A stretch of DNA of 18,817 bases from positions 1-18,817 of the forward strand of contig CAZQKM010000038.1 of the NCBI GenBank assembly GCA_964593925.1, read 5' to 3'. Below, piece by piece: positions 7,726 through 15,205 of the stretch. Within the stretch, counting starts at the first letter, position 1. Every line of letters begins with the position of its first letter. Under the pieces are notes generated by a model. The model had not been told where the DNA came from and searched no databases. It saw only the letters and a program-made list of their open reading frames with translations. Source of the DNA: Oleidesulfovibrio sp964593925. GTDB lineage: Bacteria; Desulfobacterota; Desulfovibrionia; Desulfovibrionales; Desulfovibrionaceae. Both the position numbers and the translations under genes were made by a program.

Positions 7726-8634
7726 CTATACTTTTTCCACCGGGGCTTTACCCATGATGCCGGAGGGTCTGAATACAAGGAACAGGACCAGCAGCAAAAA
7801 GGCAAAGACATCTTCATAGTCGCTGGAGATATAGCCGGTGGCATAGCTTTCACTAAGTCCAAGAAACAGTCCCCCTGCCATGGCACCGGGAATGGAGCCG
7901 ATTCCTCCCAGCACTGCGGCCGTAAAGGCCTTGATACCTGCCAGAAAACCAACGTTGAAGCTAACCTGTCCCACATGCGAGGCAATAAGCACGCCGCCTA
8001 GCGCAGCTAGAGCGGAACCAATGATGAACGTGATGGAGATAATCCTGTCTGCATCAATGCCAAGGAGCATGGCCATTTTTCTGTTCTGAGCTGTGGCCCG
8101 CATGGCCTTGCCCATCCTGGTATGTTTGATGAACAGACTAAGTCCGGCCATGGACAAGGCACTGGCCACAACAATCATCAGGTCGGATGATGCGAAAATA
8201 TGGGCTATGGGTTCCATAAAGGCAAAGTCGGGTACAAGGGTGGGAAACGACAGAAAGTCTGAGGTCTGGGCCAGAACGACATAGTTTTGTAGAAAAAGTG
8301 ACATACCAATGGCGGATATAAGCGGTGCCAGCCGTATGGAGCCGCGTAGAGGTTTGTAGGCTACTTTTTCAATAGTATAACCATACGCTGCCGAATAGAT
8401 GACGGCCACAACCACTGCCATGGCGAGAATGGCCAGCAAAGGAAAACCGTAGATGCCAAGCACACCCGCGGTAATGAGGCCGGTAAACGCACCAATCATG
8501 TAAATTTCGCCATGGGCAAAGTTGATAAGCTCAATGATGCCATAGACCATGGTATAACCTATGGCGATAAGGGCATAGATACTGCCGCGGGTCAGTCCGC
8601 CCAGAAACAGTTCCCAAAAATATGTCCAATCCAT
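7726..8634 (-). CDS. livH: Branched-chain amino-acid ABC transporter permease LivH
   Basis: A 302-residue inner-membrane permease with about eight hydrophobic segments. The N-terminus GGLTRGSIYALIAIGYTMVYG followed by ELINFAHGEIYMIGAF is diagnostic for LivH. The coupling segment HTRMGKAMRATAQNRKMAMLLGID faces the ATPases. GGIGSIPGAMAGGLFLG near the C-terminus is also typical. Start ATG 8634 follows GGAAG at eight bases. It lies 112 bases downstream of the binding-protein gene, and that gap contains a strong hairpin that may limit read-through. Confidence 0.95.
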   Translation of the reverse strand: MDWTYFWELFLGGLTRGSIYALIAIGYTMVYGIIELINFAHGEIYMIGAFTGLITAGVLGIYGFPLLAILAMAVVVAVIYSAAYGYTIEKVAYKPLRGSIRLAPLISAIGMSLFLQNYVVLAQTSDFLSFPTLVPDFAFMEPIAHIFASSDLMIVVASALSMAGLSLFIKHTRMGKAMRATAQNRKMAMLLGIDADRIISITFIIGSALAALGGVLIASHVGQVSFNVGFLAGIKAFTAAVLGGIGSIPGAMAGGLFLGLSESYATGYISSDYEDVFAFLLLVLFLVFRPSGIMGKAPVEKV

Positions 8635-8666
8635 GTAAAGTCTTCCATTTATAGCGGCTCGACAAA

Positions 8667-8722
8667 AGCCTGCTGTCTATCTCACGCACAGGGGGCGAGC
8701 CATCAGCAGGCTGCCCCCTGTG
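8667..8722 (-). promoter_or_regulatory. livK-livH intercistronic hairpin with alternative pairing
   Basis: CACAGGGGGC (8687-8696) and GCCCCCTGTG (8713-8722) pair perfectly over ten bases; past one bulged base, AGCC/GGCT adds four more pairs around a seven-base loop. The loop-side strand CAGCAGGCT (8704-8712) is also fully complementary to AGCCTGCTG (8667-8675), which in the minus-strand transcript is followed by TTTT. The two foldings cannot coexist. A simple role is to stabilise the upstream livK message and reduce transcription of the membrane genes; a switch between the foldings is speculation. Confidence 0.6.
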
Positions 8723-8746
8723 GTTCCAAGAAGTTGTCAGCAAGAG

Positions 8747-9862
8747 TTACTGTAATTCGACGTATTGGCCGTTTTGTACCTGGTACATGGAAAAGCCCAC
8801 GCCTTCGGCTTCGCCTGTGGGGCTGAATTGTATGTTGCCCACAGGGGTGTTCGCCGCCTTGCTGTGTAGTGCGGCTTTGATTTTTTCGGGGGCAGTGTCG
8901 CCAGCCCGCTCTATGGCATTGAGCAGGGCAATTGCTGCGGAGTATGCTTCTTTGTAAAACGCGCCGGGTTCTGTACCAAACTCCTCTTTATGCCGGGCAA
9001 CGGCCTCTTGATACATAGGCAGGCTACTGACGTCTTTGGAGCTGGTGGCGTACACCCCCTCGGCATTTTTGCCGGCAACTTTGATAAAAGCGTTATCTTT
9101 GACACCGTCATCAGAAATAAAGGGCAGCTTGATGCGTTTTTTGCGTATTTGCGAAATTAGTTTGGATGCCTCGGGGTGATAGCCGCCGAACATGATGCCG
9201 TCAGCACCGGAGCGACGTAGCTTTTGTACCACGGCTGAGTAATCCATGGCACCGGGGGTAATGCCTTCAAACATGACAACAGCGGCACGTCCGCTTTGCT
9301 TGATGAACTGCCTTGCAAACTCAGCATAGCCTTTGCCGTAGTCGCCCTTGTCATGCAACAGGGCTATCTTTTTTAGCTGGAGTTTTTCAAGGGCAAACTG
9401 CACGCCCAGTCGGGCTTGCTGGTCGTCCGGGGCAATGGTACGGAAAAATGTGGGATATTCGCCGTTCTGGGTAAGCTCGGGGCTGGTGGCAGAGGGCGAC
9501 ATGACGATCATGTTGGCTTCTTTATAAATGGGCAGGGCGGCCTTTGTCGCTCCAGAGCAGGTATGCCCCAACACCACAGTAACTTTGTCGGAAACAAGTT
9601 TGGTCGCGGCATTGGTGGCTAGCTCCGGCTTGCACTGGTCATCCTGGGTGATGACTTCGACCTGCATGCCAAGGATACCGCCTTTTTCATTATACTGTTT
9701 GGCAACCAGCTTGGCGGCGTTGGCAGTGGGCAGGCCGTATGAGGCCAAGTCGCTGCTGTGCGCACCGGGAACACCCAGCTTGATGGTGTCGGCAACCGCG
9801 GGACCGGCCAGTGCTGTAATGATCAGGCCGGTTAGAAGTGTGGACGCCCATTTTTTTTTCAT
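8747..9862 (-). CDS. livK: Branched-chain amino-acid ABC transporter periplasmic binding protein
   Basis: A 371-residue periplasmic receptor of the Leu/Ile/Val-binding family. A classic signal peptide (MKKKWASTLLTGLIITALAG, cleavage after AVA near residue 24) precedes the mature start DTIKLGVPG. Family features include the two-cysteine pattern with DDQCKPELA and VLGHTCSGATKAALPIY, MSPSATSPELT in the ligand-contact region, and FRTIAPDDQQ. The ATG at 9862 is chosen because GGAGG lies just upstream and the signal peptide starts there; a longer in-frame extension to 10009 has no signal-like start. It is the first gene of the liv operon, so the receptor should be made in excess over the permeases. 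Ligand range (Leu, Ile, Val, perhaps Ala) is not decidable from sequence alone. Confidence 0.94.
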   Translation of the reverse strand: MKKKWASTLLTGLIITALAGPAVADTIKLGVPGAHSSDLASYGLPTANAAKLVAKQYNEKGGILGMQVEVITQDDQCKPELATNAATKLVSDKVTVVLGHTCSGATKAALPIYKEANMIVMSPSATSPELTQNGEYPTFFRTIAPDDQQARLGVQFALEKLQLKKIALLHDKGDYGKGYAEFARQFIKQSGRAAVVMFEGITPGAMDYSAVVQKLRRSGADGIMFGGYHPEASKLISQIRKKRIKLPFISDDGVKDNAFIKVAGKNAEGVYATSSKDVSSLPMYQEAVARHKEEFGTEPGAFYKEAYSAAIALLNAIERAGDTAPEKIKAALHSKAANTPVGNIQFSPTGEAEGVGFSMYQVQNGQYVELQ

Positions 9863-10423
9863 ATTTCCTCCAGGATAGATAGAGATAACGTCTGAAGCCG
9901 GCATGCCGCTTGTGGCAATGGGTCTGGACAATGCGACGGCATGCAGGCCACGTAGCGGCCCGCTGATACCGTAGTGGAACAAATGCCATGAGACGCGGAA
10001 TACTGTCAAATCCTGAGCTGTAGCTTTAGGGGCTTTTTATAGGATACTTTCGTGTGGGGATGGGGTACCTTGAAAGCAGGATCATGCAGCGAGGGGGCAT
10101 TTTAGATATGGTGGCCAATGGATCGGGACAAGCGCTGGTAGTATTATTTACAAGGAATAGCCACTGTGGCGCATGGGGCAGAGGGGGCGTGGCGAGCATC
10201 CACTTGCATGGAATAGAGTAGTCTTTGTAGTGCATTGCCAGGGCAAGGTGTTACTGCTGTAAAATTTTTAGGGTAATGTCCTTGAAACACTGAAAAAATA
10301 ACAAGTAGAACTTGAATGCGATAAAGGGTTGCGGCAGAACGTAGAAAAGCGTACAGAGCATCTTTGCGGGTCGTGATCAACCCCCGAATAGCGAAAAAAT
10401 CTATGCTTAGGAGAAGGAAGATA
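9863..10423. promoter_or_regulatory. Divergent livK/ald control region, no gene seen
   Basis: This is 561 bases with no convincing gene. The livK side holds the binding site TTTCCTCC (9864-9871, minus-strand GGAGGAAA), and an 8-bp inverted repeat GCATGCCG (9901-9908)/CGGCATGC (9937-9944) that could fold in the livK leader. A minus-strand TTGACA at 10009-10004 lacks a good -10. On the ald side, TTGAAA (10282-10287) and TAGAAC (10306-10311), 18 bases apart, are a weak candidate promoter, which would give a leader of about 105 bases. AGGAG (10409-10413) and GGAAG (10416-10420) precede the ald ATG. The region is long enough to hold regulator sites, but I cannot name one. Confidence 0.45.
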
Positions 10424-11539
10424 ATGACAATCGTTGGTATTCTGAAAGAAATCAAGGTGAAGGAAAATCGTGTCTGCATGACTCCGGCAGGAGTAGAAGC
10501 CATGAAGTCCCATGGACATTCGGTGCTCGTGGAAAAAAATGCGGGTGCCGGTTCTGGCTTCTCTGACGACGAGTATGTCAAGGCAGGTGCCGAAATTGTG
10601 GCTACCCCCGCTGAAATTTTCAAGCGTGCTGACATGGTTATGCACGTGAAGGAGCCTCAGGCTTCTGAGTATGGCATGATCCGTAAAGATCAGATCGTAT
10701 TCACCTACCTGCACCTTGCGGCTGACAAGCCCCAGACAGATGCCCTCATTGCTTCCGGTGCTCACTGCGTTGCATACGAAACCGTTCAGCCTGCAAACGG
10801 TTCGTTGCCGCTGCTTACTCCCATGTCTGAAGTTGCTGGTCGTATGGCTGTACAGCAAGGTGCACATCACCTTGAAGCAACCCAAGGTGGCCTTGGCATG
10901 CTGCTTGGCGGCGTAACCGGTACCAAGCCTGCCAAGGTGATGGTTATCGGTGGTGGTATTGTGGGTGTCAACGCTGCCAAAATGGCATGTGGCCTTGGCG
11001 CACAAGTCTATCTGATGGACGTTTCTCTGCCTCGTTTGGCCTATCTTGATGACGTCATGCCCACCAACTGCGTGAACTTGATGTCTTCCGGCGCAGCCAT
11101 TCGTGAAATGCTGCCCGAGATGGACATGGTTGTTGGTGCTGTACTTATCCCCGGTGCTAAAGCTCCTCACCTTTTGACCCGCGTTGACCTGAAAACAATG
11201 AAGAAAGGCGCTGTCATCGTTGACGTTGCCATTGACCAGGGTGGCTGCTTTGAAACTTCCAAAGCCACCACTCACGAAAATCCCACATATGTTGTGGACG
11301 ATGTTATCCACTACTGCGTGGCCAACATTCCCGGCGCTGTGCCCCGTACCTCCACCATGGCACTGACCAACGCTACCCTGCCCTATGCCATTGAGATTGC
11401 AAACAAGGGTTGGAAAAAGGCTGCCCAAGATAACTTGGCAATCAAGCGTGGCTGCAACGTTATCGCCGGCAAGGTAACCTACAAAGGTGTGGCAGAGGCT
11501 TTTGGTCTTGAGTACACCGATATTGATACCCTGCTGTAA
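10424..11539 (+). CDS. ald: Alanine dehydrogenase
   Basis: A 371-residue NAD-dependent L-alanine dehydrogenase, interconverting alanine and pyruvate plus ammonia in the cytoplasm. The N-terminal domain begins with IVGILKEIKVKENRVCMTPAG. The substrate lysine is in HVKEPQ (K76) and the catalytic histidine in YLHLAA (H97). The dinucleotide-binding GGGIVGVNAA spans 176-185 and ends in the acceptor-strand aspartate of LMDVS. The active-site aspartate is D271 in AIDQGG. All align with the known M. tuberculosis residues at an offset of one. ATG 10424 is chosen over longer in-frame starts because of the upstream AGGAG/GGAAG and the family N-terminus. Arginine codons are almost all CGT/CGC, suggesting strong expression. 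It lies divergent to livK and ends in an intrinsic terminator. Confidence 0.97.
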   Translation: MTIVGILKEIKVKENRVCMTPAGVEAMKSHGHSVLVEKNAGAGSGFSDDEYVKAGAEIVATPAEIFKRADMVMHVKEPQASEYGMIRKDQIVFTYLHLAADKPQTDALIASGAHCVAYETVQPANGSLPLLTPMSEVAGRMAVQQGAHHLEATQGGLGMLLGGVTGTKPAKVMVIGGGIVGVNAAKMACGLGAQVYLMDVSLPRLAYLDDVMPTNCVNLMSSGAAIREMLPEMDMVVGAVLIPGAKAPHLLTRVDLKTMKKGAVIVDVAIDQGGCFETSKATTHENPTYVVDDVIHYCVANIPGAVPRTSTMALTNATLPYAIEIANKGWKKAAQDNLAIKRGCNVIAGKVTYKGVAEAFGLEYTDIDTLL

Positions 11540-11567
11540 TTTTACGGTACCGTCAGTATACTATGAG

Positions 11568-11599
11568 CGGGAGTCGGCGTATGTCGGCTCCCGTTTTTT
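11568..11599 (+). terminator. Intrinsic terminator of ald
   Basis: CGGGAG (11568-11573) pairs with CTCCCG (11588-11593), and the stem continues inward as TCGGC/GTCGG with two wobble pairs around loop GTAT, 11 pairs in all. It is followed at once by T6 (11594-11599). It lies 28 bases after the ald stop. Confidence 0.92.
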
Positions 11600-11669
11600 G
11601 TTGTGTTGTGGGCATTCCGGGTATGGTGTGCAGCGGGTACAAGGGTGAAGGAACAAGACCGGATACCGC

Positions 11670-11700
11670 GTGTACTTATTTGTCTGGCAAATAAGCACAT
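11670..11700. repeat. Inverted repeat of 8 perfect pairs plus flanking pairs
   Basis: CTTATTTG (11675-11682), loop TCTGG, then CAAATAAG (11688-11695). Outside one mismatch the arms continue with GTGT/ACAT, for about 12 pairs. There is no T-tract on either side. It lies in the otherwise empty spacer between the ald terminator and tRNA-Gln, and could be a protein-binding dyad or an RNA stem at the 3' end of the tRNA transcript. Confidence 0.45.
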
Positions 11701-11849
11701 GTCTTTGTTTGGACCATGCAAGGGACAGAGGGGAGCTGAGTGAGATATGTGGGCAACCACGGTGTGCCGGTAAGATAACACTGCATACGGTTTAATACAT
11801 ACCACATTCTAGCGAGAGATCATGTGTTGTGCTGCAGTATGGTACAAAA

Positions 11850-11924
11850 TGGCTGGGCTGCAAGGATTTGAACCTTGATTAACGGAGCCAGAACCCGTCG
11901 TCCTGCCAATTGAACGACAGCCCA
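11850..11924 (-). tRNA. tRNA-Gln, anticodon CUG
   Basis: Minus-strand acceptor arms TGGGCTG and CAGCCCA pair over seven bases, with discriminator G and encoded CCA. The weak U1-A72 first pair and G73 are known identity features of glutamine tRNAs. The anticodon stem ACGGG/TCCGT encloses TTCTGGC, giving anticodon CUG, which reads CAG. The T-arm CAAGGTTCAAATCCTTG is regular. Length is 75 nt including CCA. It follows glnS on the same strand but is separated from it by a strong terminator and its own promoter. Confidence 0.96.
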
Positions 11925-11939
11925 GCGTGAGAAAAACAT

Positions 11940-11968
11940 TTTGTATAAGGTGTAAGGGGGGATGTCAA
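11940..11968 (-). promoter_or_regulatory. Promoter of tRNA-Gln
   Basis: Minus-strand TTGACA (11968-11963) is a perfect -35. Downstream, TACAAA (11945-11940, 17-base spacer) or TATACA (15-base spacer) can serve as -10. Transcription would begin near 11933, about nine bases before the tRNA. The -35 is convincing; the exact -10 is not. Confidence 0.6.
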
Positions 11969-12011
11969 CCGTAAGAAGGCTATGGAAGTTGTTTTGCCCA
12001 TTTGGAAAAGC

Positions 12012-12048
12012 AAAAAAACGGGCACACGGCTTTTGGCGTGTACCCGTT
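12012..12048 (-). terminator. Intrinsic terminator of glnS
   Basis: Minus-strand AACGGGTACACG (12048-12037) pairs with CGTGTGCCCGTT (12028-12017), giving 12 pairs including one wobble, with an eight-base loop. It is followed by a T7 tract (12018-12012). It begins 17 bases after the glnS stop. Confidence 0.93.
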
Positions 12049-12065
12049 GAGACCGGATGGCTACG

Positions 12066-13781
12066 TTAGCGGGGGGTATCTGTTTTTCGTTCGATTTTTG
12101 CCCAGCTATCCTTGAGTGTTACAGTACGATTGTATACGGGATTTTCTGGTGTGGCATCAGGGTCCACGCAAAAATAACCGATGCGCTCAAATTGTACATG
12201 GGCACTGTGGGGCATATGTTGCAGAGCTGGCTCAAGATAGCCTGTGCAACATGAGAGCGAGTCCGGATTGAGAAAGTCCACAAAGGTGGTACCCTCTGGC
12301 GTGGCATTGGGGTTTTCTTCGGTAAATAACTTGTCATACAGGCGTACTTCAGCGGGTACGGCATGAGCGGCTGAAACCCAGTGCAGGGTGCCCTTTACCT
12401 TGCGGCCATCCTCGGACCAGCCTCCACGTGTGGCAGGGTCATATGTACAGCGCAGTTCGGTGATAACACCCTGTGCATCTTTAATAACGCTGTGGCATGT
12501 AATGTAATAGGCGTAGCGTAGGCGTACCTCTTTGCCTATGGCAAGGCGGAAGTATTTTTTGTTGGGAGCCTGTTCACGAAAGTCGGCTCGTTCAATATAC
12601 AGTTCACGAGAAAAAGGAACCGTGCGGGTATTTTGGGTATCGCCTTCTGGGTGGAGCGGCATTTCGAACTCTTCCACTTGGTCTTCGGGGTAGTTTTCAA
12701 TAACGACTTTTATGGGGTCAAGCACTGCCATAAGGCGTGGAGCAACGCGGTTGAGGTGCTCGCGTACGCAAAATTCCAGCAGGCTGTAGTCAACCATGCT
12801 ATCTGCTTTGGCGACCCCGATACGTGCACAGAATTCACGCAGGGCCTCTGGGGGAATGCCGCGCCGGCGGACGCCGCCCAGCGTAGGCATTCTGGGGTCA
12901 TCCCAACCCGAAACGTGTCCTTCTTCCACCAATTGGATGAGTTTACGTTTGGAGAGTACTGTATATGTTACGTTCAGGCGGGCAAATTCGATTTGCTGCG
13001 GATGATACAGCTCCAGTGCCTTCAGGAGCCAGTCATAGAGTTCACGGTTGTTTTCAAATTCCAGCGTGCAGATGGAGTGAGTGATACCCTCGATGGAGTC
13101 GGAAATGCAGTGGGTGAAATCATACATGGGATAGATGCACCAGGCATCATCCGTGCGATGGTGTCGGACACGCCGGATACGGTACAGCGTGGGGTCACGC
13201 ATGATGATATTGGGCGAGGCCATATCGATTTTAGCGCGCAGAACCCGGCTGCCATCCGCAAATTCGCCTTGGCGCATGCGGGTGAACAGATCAAGGTTTT
13301 CTTCCACGGTACGTTGTCGAAAAGGACTGTCCTGTCCAGGTTCCTTCAAGGTACCCCGGTACTGCCTGATCTGTTCGGCGTCTAAGTCATCCACATATGC
13401 CTTGCCTAGCGTGATCAGTTTGACAGCCAGTTCGTATAGGCGTTCAAAATAGTCGGATGCATGGTACATGCGTTCCTGCCAGTCAAAGCCTAGCCAGCAG
13501 ACATCGCTTTTGATTGCTTCGACAAACTCGGGTGTTTCTTTCAGCGGGTTGGTATCATCAAAGCGCAGGTTACATTTACCGTTGTATTCCCGCGCAAGGC
13601 CAAAGTTCAGACAGATGGATTTCGCGTGCCCAAGATGCAGGTGGCCGTTAGGCTCCGGGGGAAAACGGGTGTGCACCCGGCCTTGGTATGTGCCGGTACG
13701 CATGTCTTCATTGATGATGGTGCGGATAAAATCTACACCGATGCTTTTGGTCTCGTCTGTCTGGTTAGGATCAATACTCAT
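12066..13781 (-). CDS. glnS: Glutaminyl-tRNA synthetase
   Basis: A 571-residue class I aminoacyl-tRNA synthetase that charges tRNA-Gln with glutamine using ATP. The N-terminal catalytic domain shows RFPPEPNGHLHLGHAKS with the HIGH-type motif HLGH (49-52), and the KMSKS-type motif is VLSKRK (275-280). Bacterial GlnRS signatures CWLGFDW and DFTHCISDSIEGITHSICTLEF lie between them, and the C-terminal anticodon-binding beta-barrels begin around residue 350. Length is slightly above the E. coli protein (about 554). ATG 13781 is preceded by AAGGAA at eight bases. The gene ends at its own terminator, beyond which lies tRNA-Gln(CUG). Confidence 0.97.
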   Translation of the reverse strand: MSIDPNQTDETKSIGVDFIRTIINEDMRTGTYQGRVHTRFPPEPNGHLHLGHAKSICLNFGLAREYNGKCNLRFDDTNPLKETPEFVEAIKSDVCWLGFDWQERMYHASDYFERLYELAVKLITLGKAYVDDLDAEQIRQYRGTLKEPGQDSPFRQRTVEENLDLFTRMRQGEFADGSRVLRAKIDMASPNIIMRDPTLYRIRRVRHHRTDDAWCIYPMYDFTHCISDSIEGITHSICTLEFENNRELYDWLLKALELYHPQQIEFARLNVTYTVLSKRKLIQLVEEGHVSGWDDPRMPTLGGVRRRGIPPEALREFCARIGVAKADSMVDYSLLEFCVREHLNRVAPRLMAVLDPIKVVIENYPEDQVEEFEMPLHPEGDTQNTRTVPFSRELYIERADFREQAPNKKYFRLAIGKEVRLRYAYYITCHSVIKDAQGVITELRCTYDPATRGGWSEDGRKVKGTLHWVSAAHAVPAEVRLYDKLFTEENPNATPEGTTFVDFLNPDSLSCCTGYLEPALQHMPHSAHVQFERIGYFCVDPDATPENPVYNRTVTLKDSWAKIERKTDTPR

Positions 13782-13875
13782 GAGTCAGGTTCCTTACATA
13801 TGTACGGCGCCTTTGTGGCGCGGGGCAGCTGCATGAAAACGCGTGTGACAATATGTATCTGGAAATACGGCAAAC

Positions 13876-13913
13876 TGTCCGCAGGGTCAATTCCGGTTTT
13901 TACAGGGCGGACA
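13876..13913. promoter_or_regulatory. Dyad upstream of the TRAP operon, possible activator site
   Basis: TGTCCGC (13876-13882) and GCGGACA (13907-13913) form a perfect 7-bp inverted repeat separated by 24 bases. It is centred about 105 bases upstream of the predicted sigma-54 transcription start, a usual distance for enhancer-binding activators. No activator gene is in the window. It could equally belong to the divergent glnS promoter. Confidence 0.35.
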
Positions 13914-13974
13914 AAGGTGCTTGTGCTTTTTTATACTGTGGCCAGTCCTGTCAGATGGGGGCGCGGTAACCACC

Positions 13975-13990
13975 AGGCACGCCGTTTGCC
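13975..13990 (+). promoter_or_regulatory. Sigma-54 promoter of the TRAP operon
   Basis: The sequence AGGCACGCCGTTTGCC matches the sigma-54 consensus TGGCACG-N4-TTGCW closely: GG at 13976-13977, exactly ten bases, then GC at 13988-13989, with the CACG and TTG elements intact. Transcription would start near 14001, leaving an untranslated leader of about 86 bases before dctP. Confidence 0.7.
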
Positions 13991-14086
13991 AGCAATGGGC
14001 GAAAAACTTGCGTGATCCATTGTCATTAATGTATGCTTACGAAATATTTTGTGTAAATTTTGTATGGATACCTTACTGGAGCTAGT

Positions 14087-15118
14087 ATGAAAAGTAGAAC
14101 TGCGCGGCTGTTTCTTGGTCTGATCATATGGGCGTGTTGCCTAGTGGCAGGATACGCCCCGGTGCGTGCCCTTGCGGCAGAAACCATTTCGTTGAGTTAT
14201 GCCAATTTTCCGCCGGCTTCCACCTTTCCCAGTATCCAAATGGCACACTGGGCTCATGAAGTGCGTCTGCGTACCAAAGGTAAAGTGGATGTCATAACGT
14301 ACCCCGGGGGAACATTGCTGAGCGCACGCAACATGCTGCGCGGCGTCATGACCGGGCAGGCAGATATCGGTTGTATCAGTCTTGCGTACCACCCTGGTGT
14401 GTTTCCAGTAATGAGTGTTTTTGAGCTGCCACATGGCTTCAAAACTGCCGAGGCTGCAAGCCAGGCGCTTTGGGATCTGTATGTCGCCGTACAGCCTGCG
14501 GAGTTTGATCGGGTCAAGGTGTTGACCATGTTCACCTCTGCTCCTTCACACTTTATGACTGTAAGCCCTGTAAAGGCTCTGGCAGATTTGCAGGGCATGG
14601 AATTGCGTGGGGCGGGCATGGTTTCCTCCATATTGGAGTCTTTGGGGGCAACACCGGTGTCCATGCCCATGCCCGAGGTTCCTGAAGCCGTGCAAAAAGG
14701 AGTCGTCAGGGGTCTGTTCACCTCGTTTGATGTGCTGAAGGATATGAACTTTGCCGAAATAACCGGGCATGTTACCTGGGCAGATCAGGCTGTGTATCCC
14801 TTTGCCGTGATAATGAACCGGGCTTCATGGGACAGGCTTCCCGATGATGTTAAAAAGGCCCTGGATGACTTGGCACCCGCGCATGCGGCATGGACAGGCC
14901 GTTATCTTGATCTACATGTCAAGTCGGCGCTTGAATGGGCAAAAGTGGAGCATGGTGTGCAAGAGCATACCTTGTCTGTGGCGGATCAAAGAGCTATGCA
15001 GCAACTCACCCAGCCCCTGTTTGCAGCGTGGATGGAGCGTGCCGAAGCCAAAGGTGTGGATGCAAAAGTCATACTGGACATGGTTTCGGAATTGCGGCAG
15101 CGCTATGATAGACCGTAA
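14087..15118 (+). CDS. dctP: TRAP transporter solute-binding protein, DctP family
   Basis: A 343-residue periplasmic receptor of a tripartite ATP-independent transporter. The signal peptide has a basic start (MKSRTARLF), a hydrophobic core to about residue 27, and a likely cleavage in ALAAET near residue 31. The mature protein has the family layout: YANFPPAS near the start, the glycine-rich ligand loop YPGGTLLSARNMLRGVMTGQ, and LQGMELRGAGM, containing the arginine expected to bind a carboxylate. ATG 14087 with GGAG at six bases is preferred over an upstream TTG. It is first in the operon, under a predicted sigma-54 promoter. The substrate is probably an organic acid, but its identity cannot be read from sequence. 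Confidence 0.93.
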   Translation: MKSRTARLFLGLIIWACCLVAGYAPVRALAAETISLSYANFPPASTFPSIQMAHWAHEVRLRTKGKVDVITYPGGTLLSARNMLRGVMTGQADIGCISLAYHPGVFPVMSVFELPHGFKTAEAASQALWDLYVAVQPAEFDRVKVLTMFTSAPSHFMTVSPVKALADLQGMELRGAGMVSSILESLGATPVSMPMPEVPEAVQKGVVRGLFTSFDVLKDMNFAEITGHVTWADQAVYPFAVIMNRASWDRLPDDVKKALDDLAPAHAAWTGRYLDLHVKSALEWAKVEHGVQEHTLSVADQRAMQQLTQPLFAAWMERAEAKGVDAKVILDMVSELRQRYDRP

Positions 15119-15146
15119 AGGATATATCCTGCATGTTGGTGGAAAT

Positions 15147-15174
15147 ACGGCGTTTTGCGGTAGCGCCGCGCCGT
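15147..15174 (+). repeat. GC-rich hairpin between dctP and dctQ
   Basis: ACGGCG (15147-15152) can pair with CGCCGT (15169-15174), or CGGCG (15148-15152) with CGCCG (15164-15168). There is no T-tract. It lies in the 87-base gap between the receptor gene and the first permease gene, a position where such stems often raise receptor output over permease. Confidence 0.4.
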
Positions 15175-15205
15175 GTGCCAGACACCGTGGTGGGGACAGT
15201 GTGCC

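Noticed and set aside
9981..10009. Sigma-70 promoter for livK with TTGACA at 10009-10004
   Set aside because: At a 17-base spacing the -10 would be GCATTT, which is too poor to call.
12633..13385. 250-codon plus-strand frame inside glnS
   Set aside because: It is antisense to glnS, whose HIGH and KMSKS motifs are certain. The length reflects codon bias on the opposite strand.
13858..15151. 12-base repeat TGGAAATACGGC on both sides of dctP
   Set aside because: A pair of matching 12-mers is expected by chance in a window of this size, and the contexts differ.
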